Part shown: piece by piece, positions 36,001 through 47,080 of the stretch
How the letters are laid out: the number at the start of each line of letters is the position of its first letter
How positions within the stretch are numbered: the stretch's first letter is position 1
From: Cyclospora cayetanensis
Lineage: Eukaryota > Apicomplexa > Conoidasida > Eucoccidiorida > Eimeriidae
Direction: 5' to 3'
DNA: 64,000 nt
NCBI RefSeq assembly: GCF_002999335.1
Contig: NW_020312525.1
Location: 62,001 to 126,000 of the forward strand
Notes under the pieces: model-generated
What the model saw: only the letters and a program-made list of their open reading frames with translations
What the model was told of the DNA's origin: nothing
Databases searched by the model: none
Made by a program: the position numbers and the translations under genes

Positions 36001-37521
36001 TCTTCGAAGAAACTTCCTCTTGTCCTTGATCTTCGACTTACAGAGCCCTGGTGTAATAAGACAGAAGGCAGGTGAGATCAATTTCGATGGGTTTTCCGAA
36101 CACCCCAAACAAACACACATGCCTGCTCCGAGGAGGTTTATGCGCACGCACACATTCTGATGGTGTGAGACTAGCTTTGTTCCGTAGCGAAAAATCGGCA
36201 TGCAGCTAAATTACAAAGATTGTACAAAAATAAGTCTCAAGTGTTGGGATTGCCGAGATGGTGCGCGACCCACTGCAGAGATCCGTTCTCCCACATTTAG
36301 TATACGGAATCACGAATCATCTGTTTTCTTTTGTTCAGCATGTCGCTATACAGCTACGAAGCACCAAAGGGACGTCCCATTGATGCATTTCCATGAGGCA
36401 ATGCTAGGGGTTCTAGCAACTGTAGGCAAAGCAGTTAGTCTGACTGGGTTACTGTCTTTGAGGAGAGCTGGTTTTGTCATCAGTAGCAGGAAGGGGTACA
36501 TAAATGGGGCAGAAAAAATGTACAGAATGTTCTCTGGTTGTATCTTCTCTGTTTCTGTCGCTGTTAAGGCAGGATACCACGACATCGATAAAGCACTCTT
36601 CCCGCTCACCTATGGAGCCTTTCCGGTCATAAAATCTGAGCACTCTCAATAAACATTGCGTTTCTCCTTCTGAATGCGGTACGAAATCAGAAAGAAGCCC
36701 GTATCATCAAGTACAGCGTGCTTCCAGTCCATCACAAATTCTTACTAGGCCCTTCGCTCTTCAGAGGGCCTTCCTTTGGGCGAGCAGCTGGGTGGTGGCT
36801 GGCATGTTGAGTCCAGGATCCGTTAGGGTTGTTCTTTTAAAATATTTGATAATTCGCCACTTTATGATGTCGTGATTTAGAGGAGCGCAAGCCCTTTGTC
36901 GAGGAGGCAGCCATTCGCTGCTGTTTTTCCGCACACCGCACTAGTTGAGGCCTGCTGTGTGGCAGTAGCATCAACAACGACGGCAAGGAAAGCCCTGGGA
37001 GCTAAGGCAAAAGCCCCGCTGTGGCTCTCTGACTTGTTTAAGTGCCCTAATTTCTCTCTCCGGAGATCGGTTCCTCTTTATAAGCGCCCAGTGTGGACTG
37101 GTCTCCTGCACAGTGAGCTCGCACAAATCGACGGCTATTATAGGGAGGGCGAAGTATGGAGTGGACGAAAAGGGAGCGTACAGTTTAGAAAGCTATCTGT
37201 CTGCATTTTCTCTTATTCGACCGATCCCCTGCTTCATTCTCATGAGAGCCTGCTCTGCAGAGCCCCCGCAGTGGTCAACGGCCATTGTGCTACTGAATAA
37301 GTGTCTCATCTTTAGTTTTAGTCCTCTTTGCCTGAGCCTAATCTCCTTGCGCGCTGCGCTTTTGTGCCTATCCCCGTTGTAGGTATCTTTCTGCCTTGTG
37401 GGCGTTCTACGTGCAGCTTGCAAAAGGCCTAGTGCCCCACTTCAGATTCCGTTGAAACCCTAGGGCGTAGGTGTGCAAGATCCCTAAGGGCCCCGAGCCA
37501 GCGGCCGACTTTTTCTCTGCA
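33062..37521. other. Gene-poor stretch, 4.5 kb
   Basis: No coding region is supported. Frames at 34024-34443 (minus) and 36200-36652 (plus) exceed 130 codons but show no motif, no plausible splice partners and coincide with AT-richer non-repetitive DNA. A short tandem repeat at 34875-35062 is the only structure seen. The left side holds the 3' UTR of the Aha1-like gene. Confidence 0.35.
34875..35062. repeat. Two-copy 94-bp tandem repeat
   Basis: Copy 1 begins with TTCAGCTCGTGGTGCAGCAA near 34875 and copy 2 with TTCAGCTTGTGGTGTAGCAA near 34969. Both contain ATGCATCGAATGCCACT and end around CAGACTGTTC. They differ at scattered positions, so the duplication is not recent. It is not inside a supported gene. 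Confidence 0.7.
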
Positions 37522-40432
37522 ATGAAGATGGATGAAGACAAGGTGGAATCTCGACAGATGGGGCCCCGGCCCTCAGTGTTGAATGTAGGAGGCCAGTTCA
37601 GTACCATCGTGTTGGTGGATGTTAATGGCAGGCCCACGATGAACCTCCATCGAGTCCCTCAACACGTTTGTGTGGGTGACGTCAAAAATAAAATCTCAGA
37701 ACGGCTCTTGGAAGTCGGCCGTAATCTACCACCTGACCTCATGTGGGTGAAACCCTACACGGCCTACGGGTTGAAGCTTTGGTGGAACACTGGGTCTGGG
37801 GAAGACAAATAGGGAGTGCCATGTGGGGAGATGTCTGCAGAGGACTTGCCTTGAAGCAATGGCCGAGTAATTGGTTTTTACGGTTGCGGACTCTGGCATG
37901 TTGCTTTTCGCCTGTAGAATACTGAACTACGGAGAAAACGCCGATATCGAAATGGAGAACTCCGCCCCTTTAAACAAATATAATACCATGGGGCTCTCGA
38001 AGATTCAAGTGCAGATCGTCAAGAGACACAAAGCCGAAATTAACGTCGTCGTCATCAAACGTCCGATAGGATAGCTGCAATTACTCCTTGTCCTGTCTCC
38101 CTTTCTCGTGGTCTCGCGATTTTTCTCGTTGCCCACAGCCTGACCACTGGTCCGGTATCAAAAATAGCTATTGCATCTTCATATGCTCTTCTTTTCCGGT
38201 GCATGTGTGTGCTGTAGCTGAGAAGCAATGCCTTTGTATCAAGACTTCTTCCCGAGAGGAGCTTCCATTCCAGGTCCTCGTGCCTGGCAGCTGCTACATC
38301 AAACAGCTCAGGGTATAATAATGACACATCTTCATCCACAGAAGCAGTTTAGTAGCCAATCGGGGTTACCAGCTGGGAACCCGAGAGGCCCGCTGCATAA
38401 AGTTCTACAGGACGCTCAGGCACCTGTAGGGCCCTCACGTCGGGCTTTCGAATCCGTTCCTCAGTTTCACAGGTTGTCGTACGACCCAGAGAGTTTCTCT
38501 GAAGGAGCATAGCAAGGTGTTTGCCCCGGTTTGCGTAGAACCTGCGATCTTGCTGTGGAGTTAAGGATTTTGTGTTCTTTTTAGATGGAAATTGCTCGTC
38601 GAATGAACTGCAACATTGACCGTCATAGCTTGGAGCTGTTTTACGATCCTAACTTGCAGGTACACCCGGCACCTTGCACTTGCTGCGTGGGATGCTGTGC
38701 CCACACGTCATAGATTCACCTCTGCTGGTCATTGCACCGTTATTTTACTTTGACACAGGAAGAGGGTCTGTATCGTTCCCCTGTTTGTGTTAAGCCGTTT
38801 TACGCATTCTTGTGCTCTGCTGTTCTAGTGTATGGCTGCTTTGGCTGAGTTTATTGGACTGTGCAGATGCACGTCATTGTGGAAGGCACATGCAGGGCCA
38901 GCGGGATAGTGCATGGCTGTACAGTGTACATGAAGCTTTACCCCAACTTTGATGTGAACAATCTGGCCCCCTTGGAAGCTCCAAGAACTCCTGCGGCTGG
39001 GTCCGGAGACAAGAAACAGGGGGACGAAGCTGCAGAGGGAGAGCAGAAGGGCGAAGAAGGACTTCTGACAGAAAGCACTGAGGCAGAGGAAGTTAAAGAA
39101 GCTCCCAAAAGCGCATTGCAGCTTGACTTTGAGAAGAAAGCTGGGGTAAAACACAAAGTCAACTATACGAACACCTACAGCCCCATCCAATGCCTAGTTT
39201 TAGGACCGATTCAGTTTTATATGGGCATCACCCGTGTTTTCACGTCGCTTCCCGTGTGCCCCTTTTTGGTGGTTTGCTCTCAGAAATCCCTGGCAATGCC
39301 TGTGACTCAGGCGGCGGAGTTCGCCAGAAAACTGGTACTGCACGGCGTGCAAAGAGGCTGTACTCTACACCCTCAAGCACTGTTTTTACTATAGAGACAG
39401 CATTCCAGAGCGGTTATTAGGCAGATGAATGATCTACTTCTAGGGCCAGAAGAGCAGAATTCTTGCTAGGGAAGGCTGCAGGGCGACAGCAAAAGGCCTC
39501 TAGGAGATGCAGAGCGAGAGACATTGTTTTGGTCATTGGCCCCTCTACTGCTCAGACGCGGATGTGGATGCGTATACATTGCGCGGCAGCACGCGTTCAT
39601 TTCTGCGTCTTTCTAGTTGCTGTGCCTTCTCCCTGTGCTTCTCTGCATCGCTCTCAACCATTTTTAGTCGGGTCCTCCCGCGCTATGGCCGTCTATTGCT
39701 TTTGTCGAACTTTGCCTATAAATGTTCCCCGGTTTTCTGTGCTTCACTTTGTCTCGTAGGGTTACAGCCCCGCACAGAGTGACCTCGTTGGGCTACCAGG
39801 CCAGGTTGACTATAAGGGATTTCAAACTTTTCTTACGTGCTCCCTCCACGCAGAGGACCTAGCGGAATCCTTCCAGGAATTTTTCAGTACCTTCGACATT
39901 CAGGTATGCACACTTAAGTTTAGTGTTTAGGAAGCCAAAGTTGCGAGGGGGGGCTTCAAGACTTCAAGGCATGACCTTGGGCTTCACGTTGCCTTTTTAC
40001 TAGCAGCTCGGGTTCAAAGACTAGATTGCAGGACTTTTGAAGTTTGTGTTGCTTCAGGCCACTGGAGACTTGACCGCGAAACAACTCTGCAATATTGTCC
40101 AAATGTATGGCGACGAGCCGCTCTCCAAGGCGGAAGCAGAGAAATTCACAAAGTTAGTCTGCCTAGGGATCGATTGCTATGGTCTGGAGTTTTAGGTGCT
40201 GATGTCTCACGCATTGTGGTTACACTCCTGCTTTTAAGCCTTCGGTGTATTGCCTAAGCCGTGCTAATGGCCACCTTGAGCCTCTAGACTTCTGCGCTTG
40301 GGTTTAGGATTTACGGCTGACGCGTTCAAGCATATGGTTGTGTTGATTATCGGGGGAGCCAAGGCATACATCTGTGTCACTCTGTGTCTCATAACAAACT
40401 ATATTTATTCCCTCAGTTTCGTGCCACCCTAG
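37522..40432 (+). CDS. Tandem ubiquitin-like plus EF-hand-like protein, nine exons
   Basis: Exons are 37522-37742, 37918-38017, 38223-38312, 38585-38659, 38867-39145, 39284-39334, 39760-39903, 40058-40152 and 40288-40432; phases agree, giving 399 residues. Residues about 20-107 read as a ubiquitin-like fold (VGDVKNKISERLLE helix, then NSAPLNKYNTMGLSKIQVQI). Residues about 108-180 look like a second one (VPGSCYIKQLRMEIARRMNC, then HGCTVYMKL). An acidic linker follows. The C-terminal 150 residues resemble a calmodulin/myosin-light-chain module: VTQAAEFARKLGYSP, QVDYKGFQTFL, FSTFDIQATGDLTAKQLC. The EF loops lack key acidic ligands, so calcium binding is doubtful. Exon 5 covers both the end of the second fold and the start of the EF module, so the fusion does not rest on one guessed splice. 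The last exon is the least certain. Confidence 0.6.
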
Positions 40433-41903
40433 CAAGCATTTCTTGGGGTTCAGGTTGTGCAGTCGGCACGGCAAAGGTTGTGGAACTTGTGGAGAGATTA
40501 GGATTTTGAACGCATAGATAGATTTTGTCCAGCAAGGAGAAGAAGAAATAGGCAGGGTAGGTACTTAGAGAGTGTGCCTGCGGTTGCCGGTATTGTGTAT
40601 TTTCAGAATCATCATGCAGGGCCATTCCGCGATGCCAATAAGGGTTGTCGTGGACAGGTGAGCTTATCCGTCGCTCCCTGACTTGCTTAGAAATATGCTG
40701 CACGATGTATTCTTGTTCATTTACTACATGAGCCCTTCATGCACTCGCAAAGGCTTGGCTATCTGGCCCTCCAGATTGAGTGATTCGGCTGAGGTGCGGC
40801 TGTTCCTGTTGTTGGTGGGTTTTTGGCGCAGGATTATGGAGGGCCAGATCTGAAGGATGGGGTGTTGCTGGGTGTCGAATGAGTTAATGGCGGAGACAGG
40901 CCAAGACAGGCCAAGGAACAGTTGTCTTGCACCTTTGGGAAAAACAGATGGCTATATGGGGAGGTGCGGTCTCGGAAGTGATCGAAGAGACTGTTGAAAT
41001 CGATAAATGACCAGACCTTTCCATGTTTCACCTAAGAGGGCATGCCCATTACTGATGTCAATCTTTATTGCCTTCGTAAAATTGGCTGTGTTTCCTCTTT
41101 ATCTTCTCTTTACGGTGTTCCTCGTTTTCTTATTCCCCCAGTATGTGCCCATGTCGTTATTTAGGGCCTTTGTCGCAATGGAGGACAGTCAATTTTTGAG
41201 CATTTAACTAGAGTATCCATACTTTGTGAGTCTCATGTACACCAAGGATACGGAGCGTGCGGATAGGGCCTAGGCCTTATATATAGGGGCAAGGGATGAG
41301 AGCTAGTCTGGAAATGTAGATGCCACACTTGCCGGGGAGACGCTTGGCCAGCTGCAGGAAAGAGAAACTCACGCCAAGGAAGACCGAGGCCAGGAGGCTA
41401 AATTACAAGGAACTGCCTGCCGCGTTTCCTGTTTGATTTCTATTCTTGTGCCACTAAGGCTTCTGTTCTAACCCTACGGAGGCCTACCCTAGACTTTTGT
41501 ATCTTTCGTTGTTAACCGTAGCTCTGCCTTCACCCCGGAAACAATGAATGACGCCTTACAGTGGACGGCGCATATGTAAAGCTCAACCATGTTTGTAAGA
41601 GCCAAGCATTTGTGGTAGGCATTATTAAAAACTGTGTCGGTTTTCACGAGGGAATCCGCCTCCCGATGTAAACGTACACCCGGCTGCGAGAGATACGGGG
41701 CCTCTGAACAATGCGCTAGAGGCATGTGGCTACTCAGTGCTGTCTAGACCTGTTGATTTATCGTTTCGAGCACGAACCCGAAATGTTCTTGCCTCTGATG
41801 ATAGCCCTGACCTATGGCAATTTTTCACTTCCATGCCGCACACCACAAGCAGCACAGCACAGCTTGGAGGAGGACGGAGGGTTCGCACCTTCTTTAGGGC
41901 TTC
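40433..41903. other. Intergenic, no gene seen
   Basis: This is a convergent interval between a plus-strand 3' end and a minus-strand 3' end. Short frames occur on both strands without features. No repeat or RNA gene was recognised. Confidence 0.35.
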
Positions 41904-42683
41904 TCATTCGTCCTCTGGTGGTACAGGAGGCGGAAGCAGTGTACAGCGTGCTGCGGACACTTCGCTGACTGAGCGGTCTTCCTGATATGCTTCGAGCGGT
42001 ACGAAGTGGTTGTTTTCCTTGGCCGATACCCCTCCGCGTCCTTCACAGCAAACCCTCGGGCGAGGAGGGCGATTGGTGAAAGCGCAGAGGAAAAAACAGA
42101 TGAAGGGAGGGCCAGGAAGTTTGATGCTAAGGGAACACGGGTTGGAGCCTTCAATTGCAGCAACCAACAAAGAGACGACATGCATCACGAGAGTAGAGGC
42201 CATGACGCTTAGCTTGCGGAGTGGAATGCAGGCGGCGAGGTAGGAGGCCAGGTGGTAGAGATTCATGCCGTGTACCAGAACTCGGCAGTGGCCATCCAAA
42301 AGAAAAGCACAGCCAGCTAAAATAGGGCAAGCGATGCTGGCGCAAAGATGCCAGTACTGATCCTGTAACTCAACTTCAGTTTTTGCTGCTTCAAGAAACT
42401 GCAGAATCTGTTTCGAGCAGTAAAACGCCAAAGCTGGCAAACAAAGCAGATGCCAATCAGAAAATAAAACCCCACGCCAGGAACTTTGGCGGACCCACAA
42501 ATACTCGTACACAATAAGCAGCAGCAAATGTTTCTTTTGCTTCTGCTGCTTGTCCCGACGCTCGTGCCACTTCTGCAGGTGCGCCACCGGCTCGTGGTGC
42601 ACCGAGCGGCCGAACCGGGTGATGGTATGGCTACTGGATCCTACCATAGCAGCAACCTTTACACATATCCTCATTATCGTCAT
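41904..42683 (-). CDS. Probable multi-pass membrane protein, 259 aa
   Basis: An open frame reaches from 42752 to 41904, and the first ATG is at 42683. It has about four to six hydrophobic stretches, for example DWHLLCLPALAFYC, CASIACPILAGCAFLL, ASTLVMHVVSLLVAA and FICFFLCAF, with a basic Gln/Lys-rich segment (RDKQQKQKKH) before the first. The last 50 residues are hydrophilic and end in a Pro/Glu tail. No family was recognised. It lies just 3' of the acyl-CoA oxidase gene on the same strand, about 117 bases downstream of that stop. Its frame length alone is unlikely by chance, but coding status needs transcript support. Confidence 0.5.
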   Translation of the reverse strand: MTIMRICVKVAAMVGSSSHTITRFGRSVHHEPVAHLQKWHERRDKQQKQKKHLLLLIVYEYLWVRQSSWRGVLFSDWHLLCLPALAFYCSKQILQFLEAAKTEVELQDQYWHLCASIACPILAGCAFLLDGHCRVLVHGMNLYHLASYLAACIPLRKLSVMASTLVMHVVSLLVAAIEGSNPCSLSIKLPGPPFICFFLCAFTNRPPRPRVCCEGRGGVSAKENNHFVPLEAYQEDRSVSEVSAARCTLLPPPVPPEDE

Positions 42684-42800
42684 CTGTAGGTGTTCCCCCT
42701 CATCCACAGAAACCGCAGCTGCTGCAGGAAGATGCGTTCGCTCTTCCTGCACAATACACGGGGTCGGACAAGTACTTTTGCTGGTACATCATGTTTCCTA

Positions 42801-45800
42801 CTAGAGTTTGGGTCTCGCTATCTTTCTCTCTGGATGAAGAATGAACTGTAAGTGGCGCTCGTAGCTTTCAGCTACGTCCTCCTTGTTGAGGGCTTCGGCC
42901 TTTGTGGACTCAAGCAGCGCACGGTAAACGTCTCCATCATACCTGAGAATGCAAACACACCTTGTCGCCATAACCCCGAAGCTCACGCACCAGTCTGGTG
43001 AGTAGGACGCCCAGATAAGCGCCTGAGGCCGCAGGCTTCATGAAAAGCCTTGAAGCTTAGAGCTTGCGCATGCCTCACGGCCCACTGTAACTTGCGCTGG
43101 GCACTCACCGTCCGAGTGCGGAATTTAGAAAGTTGTCTGTATGTCTGAAAGAGTCTGCAACAACGACAGCCGTTTTTCTTGCTTCTTTGCATGAAGCAGT
43201 GAGGGCTTCCTTCACCGCCTCGTGAGAGCTAAGGCCTAGGGCACCTCCAATAAGAAACTCGGCCAAGTGCTCGTCCATCCAAGCTAAAGCCAGGCACCGA
43301 AAAAGCACCAACAACACGCGATACACAGGCACCTCTCCCGCTTTCTTCAGGGCTTCTATCTGGGAGAGGAAGGCGCGGAGCACTAAGAGCTGCGCGTGGG
43401 AGACTGTCAGTTTCGTCAGATCCACTTTTATAGCCTCAAAGGCCGAGAGTGCAGCGGGGCCTCCTAGAGACGCAAACCGCTGAGCAGTTTGATACACCAT
43501 CACCGAGGACCTGCACGCGGAAAGCACAACGCACTGTGTACGCAGATGACCCCTCTGAGAGGACTCCAAGGACGAAAAGATGCCATGAGCAACCAGAAAA
43601 GATACGGACGAGTGGCAGCAGGCCCGGAACAGACAACATGACAGCAGCCTACAGCAAGATGAATAGATAGTTCACAGCTGAAGAAGTGCCTTTAGCAGCA
43701 GTAGCAGATGCAGAAGCATAAATCCGAAATGCTGTGTGTATCCTGATCTTTTTTTTACCTCCCTGTGGAATGGGTATGTGCTCCTTTCCTTCTGTTCGTA
43801 AAACTCCCCCGCCTCCCGGACGCCACCCTGGTCTTCCCCTCTATCTCACCTTCTCTCAAACGCCTTCACTAGCCAGTACGGGCAGTGCAGATTCTCAGTC
43901 GTTACGTCCTGTAGATCGTGAGCGGCAGTCGGATCGAAGTCGTAAAGATGCCGCACGGATGATTGGAGCCCTTCCTTGAGAGCTCCCCCCGCCATTTTGT
44001 TACCTACGGCTTTCAGCAGCAGTCGCCCTGCTTGGAGAGACAAAATAACAAAGTCTCCCTGCGAAAGATGCGGACGCTCGCATGGCATTTCGAATAGCGA
44101 CACCTCCGCGGCACCATGGGGAGCATAATACGGGAGCAGGGAGAATCAAAGTGGCACGGGAAGGTCAAAAAGAGCTGGCTTCTTTCTTGATACGCTTTGT
44201 GCCTCAGTGCTCTTAATACTGCCCCCGACAGTAATTATATCTGTTTGAGTCCGCTACCTCATATGTGACTTGAGGAAGAAAGCTGACGAGGTGCAGAGAC
44301 ACCCCAGATGCCTGCATGTACCCGTGACCTCCACAAGCCCTCCTGCACGTTTCGATCCCTTCAGCAACAGCAAGCGTCATGTAGGCCTTCAAGCAGCTGG
44401 TTATCAAATGAACCTCCTCCAGCCCATCGAACACGCCTTTTTCCCCCTCCTCCTAAGAGATGAGTGAAGGAAAGCGTACTGACAGGGAGATAAGGCGACA
44501 GTGCCTTTGCACACGTCCAAACGAGGAGGGCACCCCCACAGGAGTGAAAGCGTCAGCAGGCATAGCTCATGAAGGTGGAGAAGCGGCAGTAAGGCATATA
44601 TGTAACTTGAGCCGCAGGTAGTACAACAGTGGCATGAGTGCATGCGCCTATGTGCCCTGCTTTATACTATTTCGGGAATATAAAGTTTTGATTAGGGTAT
44701 ACACTATAGGGTACATAGCTTGTACTTTAAAGGCTTGGTAGACGCTGTCTGTCCATCTGCCGGTGTGGATGAAAGCAATCGCCATTCCTAGAAGTGGCAT
44801 GATGGCCCTCTGGGTGGTGCTGTAGGAGAGAATCTGCTGTTCAGAGGCCCCCGGCTCAGTAGAGGAGGCGAACTGTCGCCTCACAGCGGTATATCTACAG
44901 AGAGCACAGGTACAAGACACACTTAAGGCTCAGATGGGGGAATCCAACATGTGTTTGCGAACCGCATGTGTGGCGGGACCACCAGCAGCACGCGAGAGGC
45001 CATCAGCACAGCATGCCTTAAAGTAATAGCAATCACTGTAACAACAGTAGTATTCCTGTCAAGATACAATGACTGGACCTGATGGCGACAACAACGCTTC
45101 GTGAGAGGTGGGCCCCCGCAGAAAGGATAATCTGCTTCCTGGTAAAGGTGAGCGTCCCGTAAAGCAGCTTTCTGCTGCCCGTTGTCTTGTAGTAGCCCTC
45201 CTTGGAGACTTCACAAAACCGCATGAGCAGTTGCCTTCTGGGAATCCTTACATCCTGCAAGTGAAGGCTGCCGTTGTCCATGCCCTGGTAACCTATCTTC
45301 TGACCAATATGCAACAGCGTGACTCCTGGCAGCGTCCGGTGATGGTGAAGGTCCCTCACCTGCGGAGCACAAGCATTGTGCCTACAAAGACTGCAAACCT
45401 CCAGCAACCATGCGCCTTGCACTGAGCGCAACGGCGAACCCTCACAAAGGGTGGCAGCTGAAAGGGCATGCCTTGCGTATACATGCCACCACGTCCATAG
45501 GGGTTCCCTCCTTGGACTGGAGGGTCACTTCCACTTGAGTATGTTCGTCCCAAGGGGGACCCCAGGGGGGGAGGTATATTGCGTACTTGCAGAATAAAGG
45601 GATGAACGCCGTAATCCGTGCCCTTAATCTTGAGTCGCGCCATAAGAATACAGTGAGTACAAGACTTTGCAAGTCCCCCTACCCACCATTTTCTTGCTGT
45701 TAGGCTTGGGGTGTTGAGAACCCATTCATCCGTCTCTTCATCAAAGACAGCCTCTGTCTCCAACCGGCTAACATTGGACCCGTGGCTCAACTCCGTCTGG

Positions 45801-47080
45801 GCGTAAGTCCCCAAAATGCGAAAATCGCGGGCTAGTGGGACCCAGTATTTGGCCTTTGAGGCAATGACACACAAGCAAAGAAAACGAGGAGGCAGAGATG
45901 ATATCCCGCGCGTGGAAAACCACAAAAGCAAGACAGATGACCGACAATGGGCCTCAAGGAGAGAGAAAAACGGGAAAGTACGGACTCGAAGAAAAACCGA
46001 AAGGCTCAAACAGAGCACAAAAGCGATGGAAAGAGCGCACAGGAGGATGGCGAGAATTCGATAAGTAGTCCGGTAGACCAACACAAAAATATCACAGAAC
46101 GAGGAAATGAGAGTTCTAAGAAGAGCGACACACAGTACAGCATTCAACTATACGGAGGCGTAACGGCGCCTATTGGGGCCAGCATCAACAATACTTGAAC
46201 CTTGTACAGAGGCTATTGCCGAAGATCGTGGAATCTATGGTAAATTCAGGGTCTGCTGCCTAAGGCTTAAGTCGCACTTGTTCTTCGTTACACATAGCCT
46301 CGAGCGTGGAAAGGAACATGGTGAGGTGCAACAGGAGAAACATGTCTTCCCCAACCATGACTTGCAGCGCGCCTATTATCTGGGGGTCGTCTATCAGCTT
46401 ATGCTTGCGAATCAGATAAGCCAACTCCTCGCCAATTCGGCAAGCATGGAGGTACCTGAGGTACACATGCACGACAAAATACGGATGCACACAGGCTAAG
46501 GTAGAAATGCAGTGGGTAAACAGACCGAGGAAGCGGCTGCACCCTCAATGTGAGATGCTTCGGCTGCTGCCTGCAGCTATAGAAGATAATAAAGCCGCTA
46601 AAGTAGTGTTTGCGTGAATGCACATGGACGGTCTACACCTGCTACGTACACATTAAGAGCCTAGTATACATATGCTACATGTGGCCACTTCTACGTTGCA
46701 TGCACACATGTGCAAAAAGAAAGTTGGACTGATAGGCATTAATACGTGTGTGACCAGAGGGTCTGTCCATGTACTTATGTTCGTAAAAATACACAAAAGC
46801 AAGTACACATTTGCCCCTATATGCGGAATGAATGAAGCGGCACGAATCGTGTTAGCCATTTGGCCCTGTGGTTCAACAGAAGTAAGATTCACCTGGTTTT
46901 CGCATCACAGGACCAAATGTGGCGAAGGCTAAGCCTGTCATTCTGTGCAAAGATGCTCTGAAGCCGCACGAGCTTGGGGAACATATCCTTTCCATAAATG
47001 CCGACTGAGAGGGCCTCTGGATCAAATGGAGGCGATGCCCTCTCCCTCTTCAGGTCTTCATTAATGTATTTGCTCTCCAT
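42801..47080 (-). CDS. ACOX: Acyl-CoA oxidase, nine exons
   Basis: Exons are 47080-46893, 46455-46278, 45853-45587, 45359-45079, 44894-44726, 44452-44258, 44058-43850, 43510-43109 and 42942-42801. All eight junctions are GT-AG and phase-consistent, giving 676 residues, the usual family length. It oxidises acyl-CoA to trans-2-enoyl-CoA using FAD and oxygen, releasing hydrogen peroxide, the first step of peroxisomal beta-oxidation. Family blocks present are GTYAQTELSHGSNV, LTARKWWVGGLAKS, DYGVHPFI, GYQGMDNG, RYTAVRRQF, CRRACGGHGYMQASG, TYEGD (catalytic Glu) and RYDGDVY. The C-terminus is ARPKL: PKL is only a weak, non-canonical PTS1. No N-terminal PTS2 is seen. Confidence 0.93.

Noticed and set aside
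36200..36652. 150-codon plus frame
   Set aside because: Composition is unlike folded proteins of this window, and overlapping minus frames are equally open.
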